From contig CAVTFD010000010.1 in the NCBI GenBank assembly GCA_963733945.1, forward strand, positions 62,001 to 126,000: a stretch of 64,000 nt of DNA. Direction: 5' to 3'. The notes beneath the pieces are model-generated. The model saw nothing but the letters and a program-made list of their open reading frames with translations. It had not been told where the DNA came from and searched no databases. The translations under genes were made by a program, and so were the position numbers. The stretch's first letter is position 1. Every line of letters starts with the position of its first letter. Positions 1-7,810 of the stretch are shown here, one piece after another. Source of the stretch: AP-15 sp963733945. GTDB taxonomy: Bacteria > Pseudomonadota > Alphaproteobacteria > ATCC43930 > CGMCC-115725.

Positions 1-884
1 CGCTGCAATTCGGCCTCGGCCTCAGCCTCGGCGCGACGCAGCGGCGGCATCGCCGCTTCGGCCACGTCGTGAGCGCGCCGTTCGGCCAAGGCGCGCTCCG
101 CTGCCTCGGCCACGTTGCGCTCGGCAGCGGAAAGCTCGGTGGCGCGGTTTTCGGCCTCGCTTTCGGCCGCGAGCCAGCGGGCGTGAAACAGCAACGCCTG
201 GTGGCGGCGAATCTGTTCGCTGAGGCGGCGGTAGCGCTGCGCCTGGCGCGCCTGCTTCTGCAAGGCCGTAAGCCGCGTCGTCAAGGAAGCGACGACGTCG
301 TCGAGCCGCATGAGATTGCTTTCGGCGGCGGCGAGTTTGAGTTCGGTCTCGCGTCGGCGGGCGTGAAGTCCGGCCGTGCCGGCGGCCTCTTCGAGCAGGA
401 ACCGGCGTTCGGCCGGCTTGGCCTCGATCAGCGCGCCGACGCGTCCTTGACTGACGATCGCCCCGGACGGCCCGCCAGTCGCAGCATCGGCGAATAAAAG
501 CTGCGCGTCGCGCGCTCGGACCTCGCGGCCATTGATCTGCCAGAGTGAGCCGCCGCCGCGCTCGATGCGGCGCACAATCTCGATTTCTTCTCGGTCGTTA
601 AATGCAAAGGGCGCGTCGCGAGCGCGGTTGTCGAGGGTCAGCAAAACCTCGGCCACGTTACGCGCCGCCCGGCCGGCGGCGCCGCCGAAAATGACGTCGT
701 CCATCACGCCACTGCGCAGTCGCCGGGCCGAATTCTCGCCCATTGCCCAGCGCAGCGCCTCGGCCAGATTTGACTTACCGCAGCCGTTCGGTCCGACGAT
801 GCCGGTCAGCCCAGGCCCGATCGTCACCTCGGCGGCGTCAGCGAATGATTTGAACCCGACGAGGCGAAGTCGGTCGATCTGCAT
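1..884 (-). CDS. smc: Chromosome segregation ATPase SMC, N-terminal part (runs off window)
   Basis: The frame starts at an ATG at 884 and is still open at the window edge, giving about 294 residues. The N-terminus (MQIDRLRLVGFKSFAD) leads into a Walker A motif, GPNGCGKSN, near residue 32, followed by the ATPase head sequence LEEAAGTAGL and the start of a coiled coil rich in Arg, Glu and Ala. This is the classic SMC layout: SMC dimers with ScpAB organise and segregate the chromosome in the cytoplasm. A GGGAAGG ribosome site lies just upstream of the ATG. It follows the DsbA-like gene by 18 bases and is probably co-transcribed with it. The hinge and C-terminal ATPase half lie outside the window. 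Confidence 0.93.
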   Translation of the reverse strand, partial: MQIDRLRLVGFKSFADAAEVTIGPGLTGIVGPNGCGKSNLAEALRWAMGENSARRLRSGVMDDVIFGGAAGRAARNVAEVLLTLDNRARDAPFAFNDREEIEIVRRIERGGGSLWQINGREVRARDAQLLFADAATGGPSGAIVSQGRVGALIEAKPAERRFLLEEAAGTAGLHARRRETELKLAAAESNLMRLDDVVASLTTRLTALQKQARQAQRYRRLSEQIRRHQALLFHARWLAAESEAENRATELSAAERNVAEAAERALAERRAHDVAEAAMPPLRRAEAEAEAELQ

Positions 885-902
885 TCGCCTTCCCGCAGAC
901 GA

Positions 903-1544
903 TCACGATTTCGCCGACAGGCCCGATAGCAGCTTGTCGAACTCCTCGACCGTCGGGGCACCGCTGAACTTGGTGCCGTTGACGAAGAATGTCGGGGTCG
1001 CATTGACCCCGAGCTGGTTCGCGGCGACGAGGCGGCTGGAGATGACTTTGTTTTCCAGCGTGGCGTCCTTGAGGCAGCTGTCGACCTCGTTTTTGCTCAT
1101 ACCACCCAGCTCGGCCAACCGTGACAGAGCGGCGCGATAATCGGGCGCCGCCGCCCAATTCGCCTGATCCGAGAAGAAGGTGTCGATGAACGCGTAAAAC
1201 CGGTCATGCGGCGCGCAGCGTGCGATCATCGAGGCATGCACCGCCTCGTCGTCGAGCGGAAAATCGCGCAGCACCAATTTTACCTTGCCGGTGTCGATCC
1301 ACTTCTTCTTGATCTCGGGCAAGACCTCGTCGGTGAAATGGGCGCAATGCGGACAGGTCAGCGACGCATATTCGACGATGGTGATCGGCGCAGTGGGACT
1401 GCCAAGAATCCGATCGTCCTTGCTGATCGCCAGCAGGCTTGCCGCGTCGCTGGCGCCGGGACCCGAATCAGCCGCCGGGGCAAGGGTCGGCAAAAGCGTC
1501 GCTGCGGCGAATATCGTCAAAAAGACCACCCATATTTTCCGCAT
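903..1544 (-). CDS. DsbA-family thiol:disulfide oxidoreductase, periplasmic
   Basis: This 213-residue protein has an N-terminal signal peptide (about residues 1-24, ending in LAPAADS) and a thioredoxin fold with the active site C64-P-H-C67. A cis-proline loop, ATPTFFVNG, lies near residue 185. These features fit a secreted DsbA-like protein that oxidises or shuffles disulfides in the periplasm. Proteins of this type often sit between the DUF721 gene and smc in alphaproteobacteria, the arrangement seen here. It could be a DsbA paralogue with a narrow substrate set rather than the main oxidase; no DsbB partner is in the window. Confidence 0.9.
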   Translation of the reverse strand: MRKIWVVFLTIFAAATLLPTLAPAADSGPGASDAASLLAISKDDRILGSPTAPITIVEYASLTCPHCAHFTDEVLPEIKKKWIDTGKVKLVLRDFPLDDEAVHASMIARCAPHDRFYAFIDTFFSDQANWAAAPDYRAALSRLAELGGMSKNEVDSCLKDATLENKVISSRLVAANQLGVNATPTFFVNGTKFSGAPTVEEFDKLLSGLSAKS

Positions 1545-1616
1545 CGCAAGCGTCCTAACTACAATATGTTGAGGATAGCGTCTTCCAAATCCCGGCGCAA
1601 CGCCGCTGGCCCGGGC

Positions 1617-2123
1617 TCAACGCCGAACGGCGATCACCGCCCGGCCAAGCCGAGCCAAGGCGGTGCGCAGGCCGGGATCGGCGATATTGGAGAGCCGCTC
1701 GTCGAGCGCTGCCGCCTCGCCGCAGGCAAGTGGTGGTGGAGACGAGCGGCACGGGGCCGCGGGAAGCGGCAAAGGCCCCTGCACCAGGATCAGACGGGTC
1801 ACGGCTGGGCGGCCGAGGAAGACGTTGACGCGCTCGATCAACAGCGGCGCTCGGTGCTGCAATTCGAGTGCGGCAACAGCGGTCGTGCGCAGCTTCAAAC
1901 AGCCGTCACGGGCCACTGCCGTTGGCCAGCTCACTGCGGCCCAATCAGCACCGACGATCGCGGGCCAATCGGTCTTAAGCCGGACGAGAAGTCCGCCGCC
2001 ACGCTTGCCGACGATTGGCGCTCCGAGCTTCGAGACGGCGACGCCGACGGCGCGAAATCCGTGCCCCCGCTCGCTTGCGGGCTCGGGGCCGGTTAGGCTG
2101 TGAGGCCATTTCGCTGCGTTCAT
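1617..2123 (-). CDS. DUF721 (DciA-like) protein
   Basis: This 168-residue protein matches the DUF721 pattern: a central block reading W-x-x-I-V-G-x-x-W-A-x-x-S-x-P, then KLRTTAVAALELQH and IERVNVFLG. DUF721 includes DciA, a loader or partner of the replicative helicase DnaB, but alphaproteobacterial members like this one are mostly uncharacterised. The assumed start at 2123 shares the bases CATG with the divergent mutY start, leaving no intergenic DNA, so the true start may lie further inside. It is followed by the DsbA-like gene and smc on the same strand. Confidence 0.75.
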   Translation of the reverse strand: MNAAKWPHSLTGPEPASERGHGFRAVGVAVSKLGAPIVGKRGGGLLVRLKTDWPAIVGADWAAVSWPTAVARDGCLKLRTTAVAALELQHRAPLLIERVNVFLGRPAVTRLILVQGPLPLPAAPCRSSPPPLACGEAAALDERLSNIADPGLRTALARLGRAVIAVRR

Positions 2124-3237
2124 GTCGCCGGTCCGATTCGATTTGCCTCGACCCGAATTGCCTTTGTCCGTGAGCTGGCCCGACCCGGCCGATCTGCTCG
2201 CCTGGTACGACCGTCAGCGCCGCGATCTGCCGTGGCGGGCGCCGCCCGGCACGGCCCCCGATCCCTACCATGTCTGGCTCAGCGAGATCATGCTGCAGCA
2301 GACGACGGTGGCAACCGTCGGACCGTATTTTGACCAATTCGTGGCGCGCTGGCCTGACATTTCGGCCCTCGCGGCGGCCTCGCTCGACGAGATCCTGCAC
2401 ATGTGGCAAGGGCTCGGCTATTACGCCCGGGCCCGCAATCTGCATGCCTGCGCCCGCGTCGTCGTGGAGCAATACGGCGGCGTATTCCCCAGCGAGCGGG
2501 CCGCATTGCGCGCTCTCCCCGGGATCGGCGACTACACGGCGGCGGCGATCGCCGCCATCGCCTTCGACCGGCGCTACGCCGCCGTCGACGGCAATGTCGA
2601 GCGCGTCCTCGCCCGCCTCTACGCCGTCATCGAGCCGTTGCCAGCGGCGAAGCCGCGCCTGAGAGAACTCGCCGCGGCATTGGTCCCCGAGCAGCGGGCG
2701 GGCGACTTCGCGCAGGCAATGATGGATCTCGGTGCAACGATCTGCACGCCGCGCCGGCCGCGCTGTATGCTCTGTCCCTGGCGCGGCGCGTGCCTCGCGG
2801 AAGCGGGCAGGCTCGCCGAGACGCTGCCGGCGCCGGCCGAGAAGCCGAAACGGCCGCTGCGTTACGGCGTCGCGTTCTGGCTCACCGGCGCCGACGGAGC
2901 GGTGCTGCTGCGCCGCCGCCCCGAAAAGGGTCTGCTTGGCGGTATGATCGAAATCCCCTCCACCGCGTGGCGTGCGACCCCATGGACTTTCGCCGAAGCC
3001 ATCGGTGCGGCGCCCGCAGCGGCCGAATGGTCGGCGTTGCCGGGCATCGTTCGCCACGGCTTTACTCACTTCCAGCTCGAACTCGCGGTCGCCGCCGGGA
3101 TGGGGACGGCCGACGGGCTATGGAGCCCGATCGACAAGCTCGGCGAACATGCGCTGCCGACCCTGATGAAAAAGGTCGCCCGTCACGCACTCTCGAGGTT
3201 AGAGTTGGAAGGGAAAGAACGAACCCTGCACAGATGA
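2122..3237 (+). CDS. mutY: A/G-specific adenine DNA glycosylase MutY
   Basis: MutY removes adenine mispaired with 8-oxoguanine. The 371-residue sequence has the helix-hairpin-helix LPGIGDYTAAA (132-142), catalytic Glu55 in SEIMLQQT, catalytic Asp156 in VDGNVERV, and the iron-sulfur cluster set C208-X6-C215-X2-C218-X5-C224. The C-terminal third (from about 245) is the NUDIX-like 8-oxoG recognition domain, with GLLGGMIEIP and HGFTHFQL. Length and order of domains are normal for the family. It is divergent from the DUF721 gene and followed after 12 bases by a lipoprotein gene. Confidence 0.96.
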   Translation: MSPVRFDLPRPELPLSVSWPDPADLLAWYDRQRRDLPWRAPPGTAPDPYHVWLSEIMLQQTTVATVGPYFDQFVARWPDISALAAASLDEILHMWQGLGYYARARNLHACARVVVEQYGGVFPSERAALRALPGIGDYTAAAIAAIAFDRRYAAVDGNVERVLARLYAVIEPLPAAKPRLRELAAALVPEQRAGDFAQAMMDLGATICTPRRPRCMLCPWRGACLAEAGRLAETLPAPAEKPKRPLRYGVAFWLTGADGAVLLRRRPEKGLLGGMIEIPSTAWRATPWTFAEAIGAAPAAAEWSALPGIVRHGFTHFQLELAVAAGMGTADGLWSPIDKLGEHALPTLMKKVARHALSRLELEGKERTLHR

Positions 3238-3249
3238 CAGGGGGACCTG

Positions 3250-3801
3250 ATGAGCCGATTGGCGCTTTTCGTCGTTTTGGGCGCGCTTGCCGCAGGCTGC
3301 GCCGCCCCGACCCTGCAACAGACCCAGCTGACGCAGTCCGCCTATGATGCCGAGGATTACAACTTCGGCCTAGCGCCGACCTCGGCGCTTCGCGGACAGC
3401 CCTATGAAGGGCCGACGCCGCTGGTAATTGATGACGCGAAGACCATCAAGACCCCTGAGTTGAGAGCGATGATAGTGTCGCCACGACCACCGATCTTGGT
3501 CGATGTGCTAGGCGGGAATCCGACCGAGAGCCTGCCGGGCGCAGTCTGGGCGCGCCGCGCTGGGTTTTCGGACGTCGGCGCTCAAGCCGCGCTGAGCGTC
3601 GATCTGGAGAAGCTGACTTCAGGAGACAAGGCAACGCCGATGGTTTTCTTCTGTTTGTCGAAAATCTGCTGGCTGTCTCACAACGCCGCCGTTCGCGCCG
3701 TCGCACTGGGCTACACAAATGTGTATTGGTACCGCGGTGGCCGAAATGCTTGGATCGCTGCCGGTCTGCCGATGGCGCCTTATACGGCCGTGCTGCAGTG
3801 A
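3250..3801 (+). CDS. Rhodanese-like lipoprotein with C-x4-C-W motif
   Basis: This 183-residue protein starts with a lipoprotein signal ending in the lipobox LAAGC (Cys17). The rest is a rhodanese-like domain: ILVDVLGG early, then FFCLSKICWLSHNAAVRAV with the active-loop cysteine, then GYTNVYWYRGGRNAWIAAGLP. It resembles the family annotated as PQQ-dependent catabolism-associated CXXCW-motif proteins. No PQQ enzymes are visible nearby, so that link is not supported here. A GGGGGA ribosome site precedes the ATG. It lies 12 bases after mutY and is convergent with rnhB. The substrate is unknown; sulfur transfer or thiol chemistry at the envelope is inferred only from the fold. Confidence 0.8.
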   Translation: MSRLALFVVLGALAAGCAAPTLQQTQLTQSAYDAEDYNFGLAPTSALRGQPYEGPTPLVIDDAKTIKTPELRAMIVSPRPPILVDVLGGNPTESLPGAVWARRAGFSDVGAQAALSVDLEKLTSGDKATPMVFFCLSKICWLSHNAAVRAVALGYTNVYWYRGGRNAWIAAGLPMAPYTAVLQ

Positions 3802-3818
3802 TGGCGGCGCTCACCGAA

Positions 3819-4472
3819 TCAGTTCTCGGATAACACCCCGAACAGCAACAGCTCGCCCGCGAGGGCGAGGCGCACCGGGGCGAAGGAGCGGCGATGATGC
3901 GGGGTGGGTCCGAGCTTGAGAATCGCGTCGCCGTGCTCTCGGGTCGCGTAGCCGACATTGGTCTCCCAGCCATACCCACGATAGCGTTGGGCGAGCGCGC
4001 GCATGATGCGGTCGCGCGTGACCTTGGCAACGACCGAGGCCGCCGCGATCGAAAAGCTGCGCGCGTCTCCCTTGACGATTGTCCGCACGGGGCATGCGAG
4101 GGGCGGCGCGATATTCCCGTCGACGAGGGCCACGTCCGGGCGAACCCCAAGGGCGGCGACGGCCCGGGCCATCGCCAACAGGGCGGCGCGCAAGATGTTG
4201 ATGCTGTCGATTTCGCGCGCGCTCGCCGCGCCGACCCCGATCTGTGCGACGCCGCGCTCGACGCAGCGCCCGAGCGCCCGCGAGCAGGCGTCACGCTCCA
4301 GGGCGGTCAGCACCTTCGAATCGTCGAGCCGCATGTGCAAGGATCGGGGGAAGCGGCGCGGGTCGAGGATCACCGCAGCGGCGACGACCGGCCCGGCGAG
4401 CGGCCCGCGCCCCGCCTCGTCAATGCCGCAGACGATCCCTTCGCAGCGCCGCTCAATCGCGAAATTCGGCAT
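3819..4472 (-). CDS. rnhB: Ribonuclease HII
   Basis: RNase HII cleaves RNA in RNA-DNA hybrids and excises single ribonucleotides from DNA. The 217-residue protein opens with the signature GIDEAGRGPLAGPVV (residues 16-30), which carries the first Asp-Glu metal-binding pair; later acidic residues include the Asp of ALVDGN. The C-terminal half has the normal KGDARSFSIAAASVVAK and YATREHG segments. The frame extends upstream to 5087, but the conserved part starts here. The ATG at 4472 has a GGAGGGG ribosome site, so the shorter form is preferred. Confidence 0.95.
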   Translation of the reverse strand: MPNFAIERRCEGIVCGIDEAGRGPLAGPVVAAAVILDPRRFPRSLHMRLDDSKVLTALERDACSRALGRCVERGVAQIGVGAASAREIDSINILRAALLAMARAVAALGVRPDVALVDGNIAPPLACPVRTIVKGDARSFSIAAASVVAKVTRDRIMRALAQRYRGYGWETNVGYATREHGDAILKLGPTPHHRRSFAPVRLALAGELLLFGVLSEN

Positions 4473-4574
4473 CGCCCCTCCGACGAGCGGCTTTTGCCAT
4501 GGGCGTGCGGAGCCAAGCAAGGAAAGTGTCGGTCGCACCGTGGCGTGGGCGCGATACATCGCTATGTTGATCGC

Positions 4575-5048
4575 ATGTTCCAGCTTGGCCGCCGATTTCT
4601 CGGACATGCCACGCTCGCGGGCCGAGCGACGATATTGTTGCTGGCGGCCTCGGCGGCGTGCCTGTTCGCCGAATCGCCGGCTTGCGCTTTCGACCTCTTT
4701 ACCACGCACGAGGTCACGGCCCAGTTCGCGACCGCGGACGGCAAGCCGATGTCCGGTGCCGCGGTACGAGTTTTCGCGCCGGGTGATCTGAAGACTCCGG
4801 TGGAGACCGGCCACACCGACTCCCAAGGCAAATTCGCCTTTGATGCCGATAGCGACGGGATGTGGACCGCCGAAGCACACACGAGCGCCGAGGTCGCCCG
4901 AGTGATGATACGCGTCGGCGCCGGCGCGCCGCAGCAGCAACAGTCCCGATTGCGGCCCGCTGTCGTGATCGGGGGACTCATTTTGCTCGTGCCGATGGGG
5001 TGGTGGTACCTGCTTTTGCGACGGCGGGGCCGCTGGCGGCAGCCCTGA
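4575..5048 (+). CDS. Small secreted/membrane protein with carboxypeptidase-regulatory-like domain
   Basis: This 157-residue protein has an N-terminal signal or anchor (about 18-38, ending ACAFD). A compact beta domain follows, with the pattern DGKPMSGAAVRVFAPGD, then HTDSQGKFAF and DGMWTAEA, typical of carboxypeptidase-regulatory-like or NikL/CbiL-type periplasmic domains. A C-terminal transmembrane helix (VVIGGLILLVPMGWWYLLL) is followed by an arginine cluster, so the beta domain should face the periplasm. It is divergent from rnhB. No transporter lies next to it, so a role in metal uptake would be speculation. Confidence 0.65.
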   Translation: MFQLGRRFLGHATLAGRATILLLAASAACLFAESPACAFDLFTTHEVTAQFATADGKPMSGAAVRVFAPGDLKTPVETGHTDSQGKFAFDADSDGMWTAEAHTSAEVARVMIRVGAGAPQQQQSRLRPAVVIGGLILLVPMGWWYLLLRRRGRWRQP

Positions 5049-5148
5049 GCGGCGCGCCGGGTGGCAAGCCCGAGAGCCGTTAGGCATGGCGCCTCCCCGG
5101 CGGCGCGATTATCGTGATCAGAGCGAAGCGCTATAAAAGGTTGGGGAG

Positions 5149-6186
5149 ATGACGACAAAGATGATCCTGACCGGTGACGTAAACCTGATCAACGTCACCG
5201 ACCCGACGGTTCCATTCGCCCTGGTGCGGGACGAATTTCGCGTGACCCCCATCGTCTTCAGCAACCTCGAATGTTGTCTCTATACGCCGCCCGGTCGGCA
5301 TTCCCTCGAACGGGAGGGGTTCTTCGCCGACCCGTCCGTAGCGGGCGAGGCACTGACTGCGGCCGGCATCGCCGCGGTCGGGATCGCCAACAACGTCAAT
5401 TACGGCGAGGCCGCGATCCTGGGGTCGATTGCCCGGCTCGACCAACTCGGCATCGCCCACACCGGCGCCGGAGCGGACCGAGAAGCGGCGCGCGCGCCAG
5501 CCATCGTCGAGAGCGGCGGCGTGCGGTTTGGTTTTTTGCAGCGCAGCTCGGTCTATTGGCCGACCAACCACGAAGCCGGTGAGAATGCCGCCGGCATCGC
5601 GGTGATCCGCGGACATACCGCTTATCAGGTTCCAACCCACGGTTCGCGCCCGCCGGCCAATCGGCCGGGGGTTCCGCCCCAGATCATCACTTGGGCAGAC
5701 AAGCACTATCTGCAATGGCTCGCCGACGACCTCGTTGCGCTGCGCAAGCGGGCGGATGTCGTCATCGCCTCATTTCATTGGGGGCTGCACCGCGAAGTGC
5801 TGCAGTACATGACCGAGATCGGCCATGCGGCGATCGATGCCGGCGCCGACCTGGTCGTCGGCCACGGGCCGCATTATTCGCTGCCGGTCGAAGTCCACTG
5901 CGGCAAACCGATCTTTTACGGGCTGGGCAGCTTTTCGTTTCATACCGGTCATGGCGGGGTCGAGCACGGCGACTGGCTCGGCATGATGGCGCGGATATCT
6001 TGGGGCGACCGAGGGATCGAGAGCGCTGCCTTCCAATTCGTCCGCCATGACGCGCGCAACCGGACGGTGCCGCGTGCGCTCGGGGATGAAGGTGCTGCGT
6101 TCGACGAGATCGCCCGGGAGAGCGCCGGTTTTGGGGCCACGCTCGTTGCGCAGGGCGATCAGGTCTCGATCAAGCTGCAGGCTTGA
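5149..6186 (+). CDS. CapA-family metallophosphatase-like protein
   Basis: This 345-residue protein belongs to the CapA/PgsA family with a calcineurin-like fold. Visible family blocks are MILTGDVNL at the start (metal-binding Asp), VFSNLE (Asn and Glu ligands), AVGIANNVNYG, ADVVIASFHWG and ADLVVGHGPH, then PIFYGLGSFSF. CapA-type proteins act in poly-gamma-glutamate capsule synthesis, but many members, including cytosolic ones like this without a signal peptide, are uncharacterised. It heads a same-strand group with the ferredoxin, reductase and deacylase downstream (69-base gap to the ferredoxin). Its link to that redox pair is unexplained. Confidence 0.85.
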   Translation: MTTKMILTGDVNLINVTDPTVPFALVRDEFRVTPIVFSNLECCLYTPPGRHSLEREGFFADPSVAGEALTAAGIAAVGIANNVNYGEAAILGSIARLDQLGIAHTGAGADREAARAPAIVESGGVRFGFLQRSSVYWPTNHEAGENAAGIAVIRGHTAYQVPTHGSRPPANRPGVPPQIITWADKHYLQWLADDLVALRKRADVVIASFHWGLHREVLQYMTEIGHAAIDAGADLVVGHGPHYSLPVEVHCGKPIFYGLGSFSFHTGHGGVEHGDWLGMMARISWGDRGIESAAFQFVRHDARNRTVPRALGDEGAAFDEIARESAGFGATLVAQGDQVSIKLQA

Positions 6187-6254
6187 CGCCAGGGAGCCGC
6201 TGTCGGATTTAGATCCGTTCGCCGCGGGTCGCGTCTCCAACCGATAGGAAGTAA

Positions 6255-6578
6255 ATGCCCAGGATTACCTATGTCCATCCCGACGGGGCGCGCGAGGTGC
6301 TCGATGTCCCGGTCGGCACCAGCGTCATGCGGGCGGCGATCCTCAACGGCATTGACGGCATTGTCGCCGAATGCGGCGGCGAGATGATGTGCGCCACCTG
6401 CCATGTTTATATCGAGGAGCCGTATCTCGATCGCACGGCGTCGCAGTCGGACGATGAGAGGGCGATGCTCGAATTCACCGCCAGCGAGCGCCGGCCGAAC
6501 AGCCGCTTGAGCTGCCAGCTGGTGGTCACCCCCGAGATGGACGGCCTGGTTGTCCATCTGCCCGAGACGCAGGTCTGA
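6255..6578 (+). CDS. [2Fe-2S] ferredoxin, adrenodoxin/putidaredoxin type
   Basis: The 107-residue protein has the vertebrate-type [2Fe-2S] ligand set C40-X5-C46-X2-C49-X37-C87 and the helper motif SRLSCQLVVTPEMDGLVV. Such ferredoxins carry one electron from an FAD reductase to a P450, a Rieske oxygenase or another oxygenase. The stop codon overlaps the start of the reductase gene by one base (TGATGG), so the two are translationally coupled partners. No P450 gene is in the window, so the terminal acceptor must be elsewhere or be one of the oxygenases here. Confidence 0.92.
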   Translation: MPRITYVHPDGAREVLDVPVGTSVMRAAILNGIDGIVAECGGEMMCATCHVYIEEPYLDRTASQSDDERAMLEFTASERRPNSRLSCQLVVTPEMDGLVVHLPETQV

Positions 6579-7810
6579 TGGCCGCTGACGTCGTCGCTGT
6601 CGTCGGCGCGGGCCAGGCCGGCTTCCAGACGGCGTCGTCACTGCGTCAGGAGGGTTTCGGCGGCCGCATCGTGCTGATCGGCGACGAGCCGGTGCTGCCC
6701 TACCAGCGCCCGCCCTTGTCGAAATCCTATCTCGCCGGCGAAAGTGGGTTTGACGAGCTGTTGCTGCGGCCCGAGGCGTTCTACGAGAAGCAGGAGATCG
6801 ACCTCGTGACCGGCGACACCGTGACGGTGATCGACCGGCCCGGGCGTCGCCTGCGACTGGCTTCCGGTGGCGAGATCGCCTGCGACCATCTCGTCCTCGC
6901 CACCGGATCGCGATTTCGGCCGCTCACCGTGCCGGGCGCCGAGCTCGACGGCGTGCTGCCGCTGCGCACTTTGGCCGACGCCGACATATTGCGCGAACGG
7001 CTGGCCGAGGCGCGCGAAGTTGTCGTGATCGGGGCGGGCTTTATTGGTCTCGAGTTCGCCGCGGTGGCGCGGGCCGCCGGTGTCGCCGTGCATATTGTCG
7101 AGGTGACGCAACACCCGATGGGCCGGGTGGTTTCGGCGCAGACCTCGCGCTTTTTCACTGCGGCGCATATCGGCTGGGGGGCAAGAATCTCGCTCGGGAC
7201 CGGGGTTGCCCGCATCCTTGGCGCCGATGGCCGGGTCGCCGCGGTCGAGACCAGCGACGGCCGGGTGCTGCCCGCCGACCTCGTCCTTGTCTGCATTGGG
7301 GTCCTGCCCAATGCCGAACTCGCCGGCGCCGCCGGGCTCGCGGTCGACAACGGCATCGTCGTCGATGAGTGTCTGGCGACCGTAGCCGCGGAGATTGCCG
7401 CAATCGGCGATTGCGCCAATTTCCCGACCCGCTTTGCTCTCGGTCGGGTGCGCCTCGAGTCCGTGCAGAACGGCGTCGACCAGGCGCGGCTGGTTGCGGC
7501 CCGGCTCGCGGGAAAGCCCGCGCCGTACGACAAGGTGCCGTGGTTCTGGAGCGATCAGGCCGATCTCAAATTGCAGATCGCTGGTATCACGGTGGGTCAC
7601 GACGCGTCGGTTGTCCGCGGCGAACCCGACAGCGGCAGCTTCTCGGTCTTCTGCTTTCGCGATAGCCGGCTGATCGGTGTCGAGTTGGTCAATCGGGCGG
7701 CGGACCATATCGTTGCGCGCCGGCTTTTGGCAGGCGACCCGCGCCTCCTGCCCGAGCAAGCCGCCGACGAGAGTTTCGATCTGAGGGCGCACGCCGCGCG
7801 CAAATCATGA
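6578..7810 (+). CDS. NAD(P)H:ferredoxin reductase, FAD-dependent (rhodocoxin reductase type)
   Basis: This 410-residue flavoprotein has two dinucleotide folds: VVGAGQAGFQTASSLRQ near residue 6 for FAD and VVIGAGFIGLEFAAVAR near 148 for NAD(P)H. The FAD-binding AAIGDCANFP follows near 270, and a C-terminal reductase domain contains PWFWSDQADLKLQIAG. This matches putidaredoxin/rhodocoxin reductase. It should pass electrons to the ferredoxin encoded immediately upstream. The end overlaps the deacylase start by four bases (ATGA), placing it in the same operon. Confidence 0.93.
   Translation: MAADVVAVVGAGQAGFQTASSLRQEGFGGRIVLIGDEPVLPYQRPPLSKSYLAGESGFDELLLRPEAFYEKQEIDLVTGDTVTVIDRPGRRLRLASGGEIACDHLVLATGSRFRPLTVPGAELDGVLPLRTLADADILRERLAEAREVVVIGAGFIGLEFAAVARAAGVAVHIVEVTQHPMGRVVSAQTSRFFTAAHIGWGARISLGTGVARILGADGRVAAVETSDGRVLPADLVLVCIGVLPNAELAGAAGLAVDNGIVVDECLATVAAEIAAIGDCANFPTRFALGRVRLESVQNGVDQARLVAARLAGKPAPYDKVPWFWSDQADLKLQIAGITVGHDASVVRGEPDSGSFSVFCFRDSRLIGVELVNRAADHIVARRLLAGDPRLLPEQAADESFDLRAHAARKS

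Noticed and set aside
1975..3069. Long minus-strand open frame opposite mutY
   Set aside because: Low-complexity Arg/Gly/Ala translation with no family features; a shadow of the GC-rich mutY gene.
4473..5087. Upstream extension of the rnhB frame (about 205 extra codons)
   Set aside because: Lies opposite another likely gene, has no conserved sequence, and a good ribosome site supports ATG 4472.
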